From Clarireedia homoeocarpa (taxonomy: Eukaryota > Ascomycota > Leotiomycetes > Helotiales > Rutstroemiaceae), in contig LNKV01000033.1 of assembly GCA_001465935.1 (NCBI GenBank), positions 558,001 through 622,000 of the forward strand: a stretch of 64,000 nucleotides of DNA, in the 5' to 3' direction. Below the pieces are notes generated by a model, which saw only the letters and a program-made list of their open reading frames with translations, ran no database searches and had not been told where the DNA came from. The position numbers were made by a program, and so were the translations under genes. Below, one piece after another: positions 11,729 to 21,928 of the stretch. Position 1 is the first letter of the stretch. Each line of letters begins with the position of its first letter.

Positions 11729-13816
11729 CTACCAAATCCATACCCAAGCCTTCTTAATCTCCCCGCCCTCCTGCGTTCCCGCCTGCACAATCTCCGGGTT
11801 CCGTTGCAGCCTCCTGTTCGCCGTAAAATACCACGCCATCAATCCCGCTACTACCACAAATGTCGCGGCCGCTAGCACGTACATGGCTGTGAACGCATGC
11901 ACGTAGAGTGGTGCGTCGGCCGTGCGGAATACTTGGCCGCCGGCGATTCCAGCGGCGTTGGCGGCCATTATAATCATGCTTGAGAGGATTGTTAGTTAGG
12001 GTTGGAGAGAGGTTAAGGGCGTGGAGGGAGGAAGGGAAAGGGAGGGAGGGAGGGGAATGATGGACAGGGAAAGGAGAGGCAAGGATGACTTACGCCATAG
12101 CTACACTTCGCTCTTGGGGCTGCTTGCAATTGACGGATAACCACCCTACGTTGAGGATACTTGATTTCGTATTAGCAAGAGGCCTTATATGCTGTGAATG
12201 TATGAGCAGGCAGGGCAGACTTACTGAACATTTGAATTAGTAGCCATAGAAAAAACAACCGCCGCATAACGCCGCCACTTGCTCTCACCAATCGAAACTC
12301 GCAAACATGCGTATGCGACTAAGCACCATGTAGCGCCGAACAAAACACATGGTCCTCTCCGTCCAGTTTTATCACTAATAAAAGTCAGTCTACTGAGCCC
12401 ATTCCGCTCTCCAAAAAGGTATCAACTATTCTACGCACCCAACAAAGCCCAATATAACTGCCACCACCGCGGCGATAAAATTGCCCACACTCGCCAATGC
12501 ATTCGCCCTCACCGTCTTGAATCCCAAGCTCTTAATAATGCTCGGCCCGTACGTCTGCACGGCATTCACGGGAATCGTTGCGGAAATGCTAATCAGCACA
12601 TGCACCAGGATCCTAGGTTTCCTTACCGTGTCCCAGATGTCCCGGCCAGAGATGCGCAAATGACCGGTAGTTTTCGCCGGGTCATCGAGGAGGACGCGTT
12701 GGGAGAGAATGTGGTGCTCGCGTGGAGTGAAGTAACTCCATTTGTTGAGGCTGATGAGCGGCTTGCTGTTGTGGATGCTAGGGGGAAGAAGGAGAAGGAA
12801 GAGGAGACTGATTGCTATGGTTATTGTGCCTTCGACTGGGGGGTTTGGATTAGCATTTTGATTTTTCTCTCATCAAACACTCCTCTCTTGTTCGCTTTCT
12901 TCTATTCCCAAGACCCACATCCTCCCCTTCAAAATCTCAAATACCCAACCCTTAAGCCGCCAAAAAAGAAACTCACCAATGAATAACCACCTCCAACCCG
13001 CAACCCCCTCTTTCCCACTCAACCCCCCCAGGATCCCCGCTCCAATCAACGCAACCGTCGCGCTCGCCAATAGGTTTCCAAGGAAGAAAATTGAGATTCG
13101 CAAGCTCGACTCCGTCTTCTTGTACCACAACGACATGGTGTATAGCGCGCCGGGGATGAACCCCGCTTCGCAGAGACCGAGGAGTAGCCGCGTGGTGATG
13201 TACCCGCTGTAGTTGGTGATGAAGTTTTGGAAGGTGGCGACGAGGCCCCATGAAAGGATTTGTAGGGGAAGATAGATTTGGGGTCCGATCTAATGGGGGT
13301 GAGTGGGGAGTTGGAGGAGATCGGTGGTAGGGGGAGAGAGCGATAGGGGTGAAGAATACCCTTTGCAGAAGGACGTTTGAAGGAATCTCCAACAGAACAA
13401 TCCCTGCGGACAGAACACTCGTGCCCGCATTAATCTGATTCGTCGTAACGTGCAAATCCTCCGTGATGGTACTCGTCAGCGCATTTGAGATATTACCTCG
13501 ATCCATTTGCAGGGCGAAGAATGCCAGTCCGAGAATAGGCAGGAGGATGAAATCGATTCTTTTTGGGGAGGGAAGGGATTGATTGTTAGTATTCTGGACA
13601 GGAGCTGTGGTGGGTGGTATAGGGACAAAGGCGTGGAGGAAATTAAGGAGGAAGTTGAGTGGATGGATGGATAAACAGATGGATGGGGTATAATACTAAC
13701 TTCCTCTTTACACTTCTCTCCTCCTCTGGTGTCCAGTCTGGCTGGATGTTTTCTTCAAGTGGAATAGCAACGACTTCCTCGTCGCTTTTGAGGCGCGAGG
13801 GTTCCTGCGCGCCCAT
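11729..13816 (-). CDS. MFS anion:cation symporter, Dal5/allantoate permease-like
   Basis: Seven exons keep frame: 13816-13701, 13558-13360, 13289-12977, 12835-12439, 12374-12225, 12159-12094 and 11978-11729. They give 496 residues, the usual size for this family. Family hallmarks are DFILLPILGLAFFALQMDRGN (start of TM1), LLLGLCEAGFIPGALYTMSLWY (TM4 region), the AGWRWLFIVEGTIT turn after TM6, and DKTGRRG in the cytoplasmic loop after TM8 (the second copy of the MFS A-motif). The protein would be a 12-helix plasma-membrane transporter for small organic anions such as allantoate, nicotinate, biotin or pantothenate precursors; the substrate is not readable. It is divergent from the DRG2 gene across a repeat-rich spacer. 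I see no frameshift or missing segment, so it appears intact. Confidence 0.9.
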
Positions 13817-14114
13817 TTTCAAAAGACACTCGAGTCTGATGAACGAATGCAGAGAAATTCCTTTCCAGCCAAGATCAAAAAAGGCTAAGGAAGAGAAAGG
13901 TAAAATGAAGTAAAGATAAAAAACAGTCCCTCGAACCGTACGTACCTCGCTCGACCGCCAAGATATATATATATCTAGAATCCCGAATCCCGGGGATTTT
14001 TCTCCCAACAACCGTATGGATGCATTCCCAGCCCCTGGTAAACAGAGACGCACGCATACGCATACGCATATGCATATGCATATCCATCCCCACAACACCA
14101 ACCCAAGCCATCTA

Positions 14115-14306
14115 CTATCCCCCCCCAAGAACAAAAGGTTATTTGATGGGTTTTGCCACAGAGGGTATAAACAGGGGGGGGGTTTTGATTCCGAGGTATC
14201 TTCGGACCCAATTCATCGATTTTGAGTGGTTAAAACCCCTTGTCTGTCCCCTGGTTACTTCAGTAGCGAAACCCATCAAATAACCTTTTGTTCTTGGGGG
14301 GGATAG
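14115..14306. mobile_element. MITE-like foldback element flanked by TA
   Basis: The 192-bp element starts CTATCCCCCCCCAAGAAC and ends with its inverse. The terminal inverted repeats match almost perfectly for about 40 bp (8 versus 7 C in the run), continuing through AAAAGGTTATTTGATGGGTTT. A looser match then extends inward. TA flanks both ends (14113-14114 and 14307-14308), as expected for a Tc1/mariner-type target duplication. There is no coding capacity, so it would be a non-autonomous element moved by a transposase elsewhere. The near-identical arms suggest recent insertion. Confidence 0.8.
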
Positions 14307-14407
14307 TATCTCCATGCACAACCGTCAGAAATCTCGCCCTCCACATCTAATCCAAAACTCACACGAATTACTGTGGATAAGAACTCGCGGCTTATCTCAG
14401 TAAATCA

Positions 14408-14568
14408 GACTCTATTTCAACAATTAGGCTTAATTCGTACAATTTTAAGCTATATTTCATTAAAAAGTGGAGGTTTACGATAAAAAGTGGGTTTAGGTTC
14501 CACTTTGGTTCCACTGACCCCAGCTGCGCCAATCAGAGTCCAGAATGCCCAATTGTTGAAATAGAGTC
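14408..14568. repeat. Imperfect inverted-repeat relic
   Basis: An 18-bp sequence GACTCTATTTCAACAATT (14408-14425) recurs as its exact inverse at 14551-14568. Between them lie smaller inverse words (AAAAAGTGG and CCACTTT). It could be the remains of a second foldback element. No target-site duplication is evident. Confidence 0.5.
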
Positions 14569-14727
14569 GGAGAGAAAATGGTTCTTTTTTCCGTGGGAAC
14601 TTTGATTTTAAGACCTCAATCGCGACAATATACTTGGTACCATCAATATCATCCAAATTGGAAACCGAATATACTAATCGAAAGCCCTTAGTCAATTCTA
14701 TTATTCCTATTACCCGCATATAATGCG

Positions 14728-14924
14728 ATAGCCAATACGATGGCGAATACGATGGCGAATACGATGGCTCATGGCATGGCTTATGGCATGGCGAATGGCA
14801 TGGCAAGTGGCATGGCAAGTGGCATGGCAAGTGGCATGGCAAGTGGCATGGCATAGTTAATGCGAATGGCATAGCAAATGGCATGGCTCATAGCATGGCA
14901 AATGGCATAGCTAATGGCATGGCT
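14728..14924. repeat. GGCATGGCAAGT-type minisatellite
   Basis: About 197 bp are built from imperfect 12-bp units. The tightest copies (GGCATGGCAAGT) lie at about 14798-14850, flanked by variants such as GATGGCGAATAC and GGCATAGCTAAT. Copies differ mainly at one or two positions, as in an expanding and decaying tandem array. Confidence 0.85.
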
Positions 14925-16283
14925 ACCTCGCCGGCAACAACTCGACTCTCCACACAGACAGCTAATAACTAATTATATATCAGAGATCCTCGAGACTCTA
15001 CGATCTTCAGAGATATAATATATAATTATATAAATAGTATAGTAGTGGAATTATAAAGGGAAACGTCGAGGGTCTCAATTTTTGTAATATATAGAAAAAC
15101 ACGTTTTTGGCTTTGACAATATACTTGGTACTATTAGCTTAGATTTTATATATTAAAATTGATATCATCAGAATCGTATATCGATTTCAAATTAACGCTG
15201 TTGCACTTAAAATAAGAGATTTAAATTGAGTATTAATTTCGATGGATTAAAAAGAGACTGTCAACTCAAATTTATTCTGTATACATACAAATTGGAACTT
15301 CGCGGCCTCTTGTATGCTTTTATCATGCTTGACGTGCTTCGCCGAACACGTGATATGTACACACTCCCATTCTATTTCTCCCACATGAGGTGTGTAGAAT
15401 TTTTATATATCTTTGCTGCTGCAAATATTGTCAGGGTGAATTAGCGATATTGTGAATTAAATCTTAAGTAGGAGCCGTATCCCATGTGTCCCTATTGGAT
15501 AGTTACAGAACGGCTGTAGACACAAGTTACAGCCTAGCAGTATATTCTATAGAACCAGTGAGCTGTTCAGATTTGCTGCTAATACTCACATACCCGGTCG
15601 ACGTTCGATGTAGGAATGCAGGTACTTGCGCGCGCAACCATCATTATATCCACCTGTTAGAAGAAACGAAGTGGCTCAACTCAATAAACTGTTGTGTTCA
15701 TGCCATGAGGATTCTCGGCCCAAGAATAAGAGGTCTAGCCACCAGGGAGGAGCACTCGATTTTGTAAAACTACCTAAACCCCTATATAATATTGCCGTCT
15801 TGCTCTGAAAAAAACAGGCAGAGACTATGCTTCATCCCTCATTTCCTTAACAACCCATATCATGTATCTTGCTCCGCTCTCTGTCTCCCTTCTCTATTAG
15901 TTAGACTAGATGATGTATGTATATATCTGAGAAAGCCATGATGGCGCTACATCACTTTCACATTCAGCATCATACTGCACCACATCACATTTGCTGTCAT
16001 TTCAGAACTAATGAGAATAAAATCTGAATGTTGCATTCTTTTGAAATCGTGATTTCTTCCCCCTATTCTTTCTTGTCCGCAGCACTGAAAATGTACGCAG
16101 ATCGTAGACTTAAAAGTACGAAGTAGCAAACATGGCGGGGCATTCCCGAAAGCGGTTAGTCTGCCACTATTTACCGCCCTAGAGATGGCTCAAACGAGAA
16201 TCTTCACGAGGAATTCCTGAGCGATATCTACGATTTCTTGAGAATTTTAGGAAGTCTACGTTACGTAGTCTAATACCGGCAAG

Positions 16284-17742
16284 ATGGTGAACATTACGGA
16301 GAAGATCAAGGAGTGAGTTGGGTCGGCTCATACCACGTTGTGGAGTGAGACTTCGAAGCTAATCATGATACCGGCAGGATTGAGGATGAGATGAAGAGGA
16401 CGCAGAGTAAGTACTTCATGTACACCCAATAATCATGCACAGAGCTTGTGTGTCTTTTAGTATAAATATGTGCTAACTGTGTTGAATAGAGAACAAGGCG
16501 ACTGGTATGTAAAGAAGTACTGAAACCACCACCAGCACGTGATCGTAACTGATGTATCTTCAACAGAATATCATCTTGGTCTCCTGAAAGGGTAGCTATC
16601 TTCCCCTCTTCACTACTATCTCTCGGATAACTTACCATCCCCCAGAAAACTAGCCCGTTACCGCGCCCAACTTCTCGAGCCTGGTCCAGGCGGAGGATCC
16701 GGTGGCGGAGCCGGTTTCGACGTATCGAAATCAGGAGATGCCCGTATCGCACTTGTCGGATTTCCATCAGTTGGAAAGTCGACTTTCCTATCCAAGATCA
16801 CAAAGACGAAATCGGAAGCTGCTGCGTATTCTTTCACGACTCTTACGGCTATCCCCGGTGTGTTGGAGTATGGCGGTGCCGAGATTCAGATTCTGGATTT
16901 GCCTGGTATTATCGAGGGAGCAGCGGAGGGGAAGGGAAGAGGAAGACAGGTCATTAGTGCGGCGAAGACGAGTGATTTGATCTTGATGGTTTTGGATGCT
17001 ACGAAGAAGGCGGAGCAGAGAGCTTTACTAGAGGCGGAATTGGAAGCTGTTGGGATAAGACTAAACAGGGAACCACCGTATGATTTCTCATCTTCTAGCC
17101 CCTTACCTACACATCTTGTACAAGGAAGTATCAAAGTATCACTAACACCCACCCAGCAACGTCTACCTCAAACCGAAAGCCGCCGGCGGCATGAAAATCA
17201 CCTTCCAAACACCCCCCAAAAACATCGACCAAAAAATGATCTACAACATCCTGCGGGACTACAAGATCCTCAACTGCGAAGTGCTGATCCGCGACGAAAA
17301 CATCACCGTCGACGACTTCATCGACGTCATCATGAAAGAGCACCGCAAGTACATCAAGTGTCTATACGTATACAACAAGATCGACAGCGTATCTCTCGAT
17401 TTCCTGGACAAGCTCGCGCGGGAGCCCAACACGGTCGTCATGTCGTGCGAGATGGATCTGGGCATCCGGGACGTGGTTGATCGATGCTGGGAGGAGCTGA
17501 AGTTGATTCGTATTTATACGAAGAGGAAGGGTGTTGATCCGGATTTTGGCGAGGCGTTGATTGTGAGGAGTGGGAGTCGTGTCGAGGATGTGTGTGATCA
17601 GATCCATAGGACGCTGAAGGATACGTTTAAGTATGCATTGGTTTGGGGTGCGAGTGCGAGACATGTGCCGCAGAGGGTGGGGTTGGGGCATCTGGTGGCG
17701 GATGAGGATGTGATTAGTATTGTTAGTGCCTTTAAGGCTTAG
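16284..17742 (+). CDS. RBG2: Developmentally regulated GTP-binding protein, DRG2/Rbg2 type
   Basis: Six exons, 16284-16312, 16378-16406, 16490-16504, 16567-16591, 16646-17077 and 17157-17742, give 371 residues, the normal length. Three of the first four exons code 5-10 residues. The N-terminus has the conserved helix (IEDEMKRTQKNKATEYHLGL). The OBG/DRG GTPase domain shows G1 GFPSVGKST (about 71-79), G3 DLPG, and G4 NKID (about 250-253), with the C-terminal TGS domain ending in YALVWGASARHVPQ. EYHLGLLKGKLARYRAQLLEP-like sequence and PNTVVMSC place it with DRG2 rather than DRG1. In yeast, Rbg2 partners Gir2 and helps stalled or stressed ribosomes in the cytoplasm. The gene is intact. Confidence 0.95.
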
Positions 17743-18448
17743 ATGGGGAATGGAGTTGACTGAGCGATTGCCATTGCTGAGCAAATATAGTTCATCTGAC
17801 TTCGTAGCATGTGCAAAGGTCGGTTTCGCAAATCTTGTCTTGATGTTTGGTGTATCAGGAACGTCTCAGGACACATGGAAAGGACTGTTATGTGTGCAGG
17901 CCAGGAAAAAGTCTGAATTGATTATCTCATCACCCTATCCTTCCGGATTAAGGCATCTCTCCTAACTCAACAACAATAAACCAAGCCGTACAGTAGCTTA
18001 ACAAACATGAACATAAGAAAAGTAGTAGTACCAGTAATGAGTGGTAGTGTACAATCCAGAACTCCAATCACAAGCCCAAGTGATGTCCAAGCCCGACCAT
18101 CATCCAGCCCATCCAGAGCGAATCATACCAGGATAAAAAACCACCCTACAAATGTAGTAGAAGAAGTAGAAATACACAATCATAAGTAAAACCCCCATCC
18201 ATCCAATCCAACCATTTCACTACCCAAACAAACTTATCCGTCAATTCCCGACCAATCCAGTCCCAAATTGTAATCCAACACTATCACTATCCTTGATAGC
18301 TCCGCCGCGTGTGCGTGGGTGTGGTAAACCAAGTACACCCATATGAGAGACGCAATACTTATACGTCCTTAGTTTATTTTATTTTATCCAGAATACGGAG
18401 AACAGAAACAAAGCACCCCTTGGTGAAATCAATACAAAACGAAGGAGT
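17743..18448. other. Convergent 3' spacer, no gene seen
   Basis: The 706 bp between DRG2 and SPO12 contain only short frames. A stretch from about 18000 to 18250 is A/C-rich with runs such as AGTAGTAGTACCAG. It is probably 3' UTR sequence of both genes. Confidence 0.55.
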
Positions 18449-19048
18449 TTAGTCTTGCATCTCGATATCTGCGCTTGGGGCTGATTGTGTCTTTGATGGA
18501 GTGATGTCTTGTCCGAACATCTCGCCGTTGTTGGTTTTCGCGCTGAGCTTTTTGGCAGAAGTCTTCGCGAAGAGAGAGCGAGGCTTAGTGTTCCTGAAGA
18601 GTTCATTAGCATATGTTGTTTCTTCTACACCGAGTATATTGAGGTCGGTTTGGGCATGCATATATACTGGCATGCCTGGCCGAAAAAGGAGAAAGGGGAT
18701 ATCAACTCACTTTCCAACTTGCTTGTTGCGATAGGCAGAGAGCTTTGCTGTGCAAGGCGACATGATAGTATCAGATGGCGAGATGTACTTTTCTTGGTCC
18801 CTAGGATGGCATGTTAGTGCATTGTTCCGAGTAAATATAAAACAAATTTCAAAGGCAGGATTGGTAGTCTGGCAAACCTACTGATCTTTCTGGTCCAATT
18901 TATTTTGCAAGACCTGGCGATGGTATTCCATGCTATGCGGATCCGCAGCCACAGGGGCTTTCTTCTCGAAATCCGCTGGAGAGTTCGTGTGGCTCATGGT
19001 TTGGACGTTGACGTCTTTGTTTGCGAGAACGCTTGGTGATGCAGACAT
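18449..19048 (-). CDS. SPO12: Spo12-family cell-cycle protein
   Basis: Three exons, 19048-18882, 18800-18711 and 18593-18449, keep frame and encode 133 residues. The defining Spo12 motif is SPSDTIMSPCTAKLSAYRNK (around residues 61-80), preceded by a basic/amphipathic segment YHRQVLQNKLDQKD. The rest is Ser/Thr/Lys-rich and disordered. In yeasts Spo12 and Wis3 are small nuclear phosphoproteins acting in the mitotic-exit (FEAR) network and meiosis; the MSPCT serine is the known kind of phosphosite. The same role here is inferred from the motif. The start codon is the first ATG of the chain and is followed by SASPSVLANKDV. The gene's introns are 81 and 117 bp. Confidence 0.88.
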
Positions 19049-19587
19049 TGTTTCGTTTATGTTTGTCCTTCTTGAGGTTCGGATGTGGATTGGAGGTTTG
19101 TGATTGAGTGTGTAGATTCGATTGGTGGTGTGAATTGATGGGCTGAATTGAGAAGAAGATTGGTTGGTAATGTAGAGGAACTTTTCCTGAGAACGAGCTC
19201 TTTATGTGCGTTTTGTGTATTTCGCAGTTGGTGGAGTAGGAGTATGAAAAAAATATGAGCTTGAGCTCTATGTAAATAGTTGTGGTTGTCCGGGAGATGA
19301 TAGGTTTGTATTTCGTAAGGATGCATATTTTTCCGGTGATCCACTTTTTCCCCTTCCCGGTCGCACTGGGCACATGTCCGTTGACGTACGAAGTACTCAT
19401 GCAGATTCCAATGATCCTCGGATCTTTTTTTGTTTTTGTTTTGCTTTGTTTTGCTTTGATTACGATGATTCACACTCAGTCCTCGTGAAAGTTTTTCTTG
19501 ACCCCAGCTCGTCACAGTCACGTACTTTGTATGGTTATCAAATTCCCTGTCCGCATTGACGATATACATTCCTAAACCCTATCTAGC
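19049..19587. promoter_or_regulatory. SPO12 upstream region and acyl-CoA dehydrogenase 3' region
   Basis: Both flanking genes are on the minus strand, so this interval holds the SPO12 promoter/leader and the 3' UTR of the dehydrogenase. It includes a T/G-rich tract (TTTTTGTTTTTGTTTTGC near 19427) and one copy of GTACGAAGTA (19386-19395), a word that recurs elsewhere in intergenic DNA of the window. No gene is seen. Confidence 0.45.
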
Positions 19588-21174
19588 TTACAACTTTGAT
19601 CGTTCTCGAACAGTTGGTCCAGGTTCTACATGCTTGACCCTGTATTTTGCAAACAGCTGCTCTGTTGCTGCCATCTGTTTCTTGATCCTTTCCGTCACCT
19701 CCGCACCCCTCCTGTTTTCATTCCTACCCAATTGTTGCAAGTGAACCTCATCAGGTCCGTCTGCTAATCTCAAGGTTCTGATACCTGCCCACATTTGTGC
19801 AAGGGGAGTATCCTGGCATACACCAGCACCTCCAAAAGCCTGGACAGCACGATCAATGACCGTCAGTGCCATTGTTGGCACAAGGACTTTTGCCTCTCCG
19901 ATCTCTTTCAAGGCACCTTTAGCACCAAATTCGTCGATTTTAATAGCAGCATTTAACACTACCAAACGAGCAGCATCGATTTCAATTCTTGATTTTGCTA
20001 CCCATTCAAGAATAACTCCATGCTCTTTCAATTGCTTCTTGAATGGTGTCTTATGGGGATCGTTGATGCGCATAAGCATCCAATCGAGGGCTTTTTCAGC
20101 CTAAATACTCATTAGTTTTGCCACCTATGAGTCAGAAAGTGGCTAGTACTTACAGCACCAATAGATCTCATGCAGTGGTGAATACGACCTGGACCAAGAC
20201 GACCCTGGATGATCTCAAAACCACGACCCGGACCAAGAACAATGTTCTTGGCTGGAACTCTCACGTTCTTGAAAGTGATATGTCCGTGTCCGTGAGGGGC
20301 GTCATCGAATCCGTAAACAGACAACATTCTGTTAATAGTGATGCCAGGAGTATCAGCCGGTACCAGGATAACAGACTGTTGTCTATATGGATCTTGGTTG
20401 TTGGGATCACTCTTGGCCATAACTATATAAATCTTGCATCGTGGGTCGCCGGCACCACTTGACCACCATTTCTGCTACTTGTCAGCCAATTTGTAAATCG
20501 TAGCATTGAGATAATTGGGCTTACCGAGCCGTTCAACACCCAATGATCGCCATCCTGCTTCATGTCCATCTGAATGTTTGTAGCATCGGAACTCGCAATA
20601 TCCGGCTCAGTCATAAGAAAAGCCGACCGGATCTTTCCTGCCAACAGTGGAGCAAGCCACTCTTTCTTCTGTGCTTCATTGCCATATTTGGCCAGTACCT
20701 CCATGTTTCCAGTATCCGGAGCCGCACAGTTGGTAGCCTCAGATGCCAAATGCGACTTGCCCAATTGTTCTGCCATCAAACCATACTCGAGATTCGAAAA
20801 GCCCGCTCCCTCCTTGTAGTGCCCTTTCGCAAGGAACATATTCCATAATCCGAGTTTCTGTGCTTCTTGCTTGAGGTCTTCGATAATCGAGGGATAAGAG
20901 TCCCATCGTGCGGCGCCTTCGCCGAGCTGCGCATGGAATACCGGATCCGAGCTATGGATAGTCAGTTAGCAATGAAGTCGGGTTGCGAACTAGAGGATGC
21001 AGATGTGATTGGGATTGAACATACGGTATACATCTTTCCTCGACGAATCTGGTGACGAGATCGAGAGTCTTCTTTGCATGATCGCTCACTCTATTAGCTG
21101 CCTGCGAAACGATTAGTATTACAAATGAGGGCGAGACAATGAGATCCTACGAGAATAGGAATCTTATCCGACAT
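19588..21174 (-). CDS. Acyl-CoA dehydrogenase (ACAD10/11-like)
   Basis: Five exons, 21174-21151, 21101-21025, 20951-20525, 20471-20154 and 20100-19588, keep frame and give 452 residues. This is a FAD-dependent acyl-CoA dehydrogenase that introduces the alpha-beta double bond in fatty acyl-CoA during beta-oxidation. Family marks are LASEATNCAAPDTGNMEVLAKYG, FLMTEPDIASSDATNI in the FAD-binding middle domain, WWSSGAGDPRCKIYIVMAK, RLGPGRIHHCMRSIGA, and the C-terminal helical domain with FGGAGVCQDTPLAQMWAG and RLADGPDEVH. This resembles the long-chain ACAD10/11 branch common in filamentous fungi. No obvious N-terminal mitochondrial presequence and no SKL end; the protein ends ERSKL, close to a weak PTS1 but not canonical, so its location (peroxisome or cytosol) is uncertain. 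The first exon codes only eight residues. Confidence 0.92.
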
Positions 21175-21928
21175 GATTGACGAGAGTTCACGAATTGGTA
21201 GATGGATATATTTTGATGTTTATAACTTATGAGATAGATGAGACAAAAGATAGATACGATGACGAGGAAAAGCTTTAAAGAAATTCACAGGTGTAATAGA
21301 TGAACTTCGTGTTGCCATCTTGGTACGATTTAGCTCTCTTACCCCAAACTGTGGAGAAATTTAGACCGAGCCGACTTCCCCAGACCGAGGCAACTTTTCT
21401 CTTCAATAGGTGGTGTTAAGGGGCAGCCACCAATCGTTGGCCGATAATGACGGGCGATTACAATACAAGCAGATTTCATGTATGAGAAATCACCCCATCA
21501 CTCTCACATAGTTTTCATTTACCTAGGTACGTTTGCTATGATCGCATGTACTTGAGCTATCTCGCCAAGTGGGGTTGTATGCTTCTCTGAATTCCTTGTC
21601 GACCAAGCTCTAAAGGTCGTCGAAAACCAATTGAGTGGCCTAAGGTAACAGCATTTACTGGAGCAGGACATGGAAGACAACCATTCGACGACAAAAGGCA
21701 GAAAAGAAAGTCATGTAACCAAAGATCGTAATAGTTGGGATCATTGCACGACGCCAAATCTGTAACTCAACATCATAATGAGCCGAAAGTCGTACTCAAA
21801 AAAGCCTACATGCACTTGTGCCCGGTTCCCCATCTATAATATAATACCATAAACGCCTACCAGAATGCAAGCTCCCACCATATTGAGGTATCTTCAATTT
21901 GACCAGACCAGACGAAAGATCGAAATAC
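21175..21928. other. Spacer between two minus-strand genes
   Basis: The 754 bp hold the promoter of the acyl-CoA dehydrogenase and the 3' UTR of LSG1. Short frames only; no repeat, no RNA gene and no recognised regulatory site were found. Confidence 0.5.

Larger units (their letters stand above)
13817..16283. other. AT-rich, repeat-laden divergent spacer
   Basis: About 2.5 kb without a supportable gene lie between the MFS transporter and DRG2. It contains CATACG/CATATG short repeats (about 14050-14085), a 192-bp foldback element, an imperfect inverted repeat, a GGCATGGCAAGT-type minisatellite and, at 14940-15450, very AT-rich sequence. The phrase ACAATATACTTGGTAC recurs near 14625 and 15117, which suggests fragments of the same dispersed repeat. 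Reading frames here are short and unlike known proteins. The MITE-like pieces indicate past transposon insertion. Confidence 0.6.

Noticed and set aside
14050..14085. CATACG/CATATG repeats considered as an operator array
   Set aside because: Plain hexanucleotide slippage repeat in a repeat-rich spacer, not placed at a conserved promoter position.
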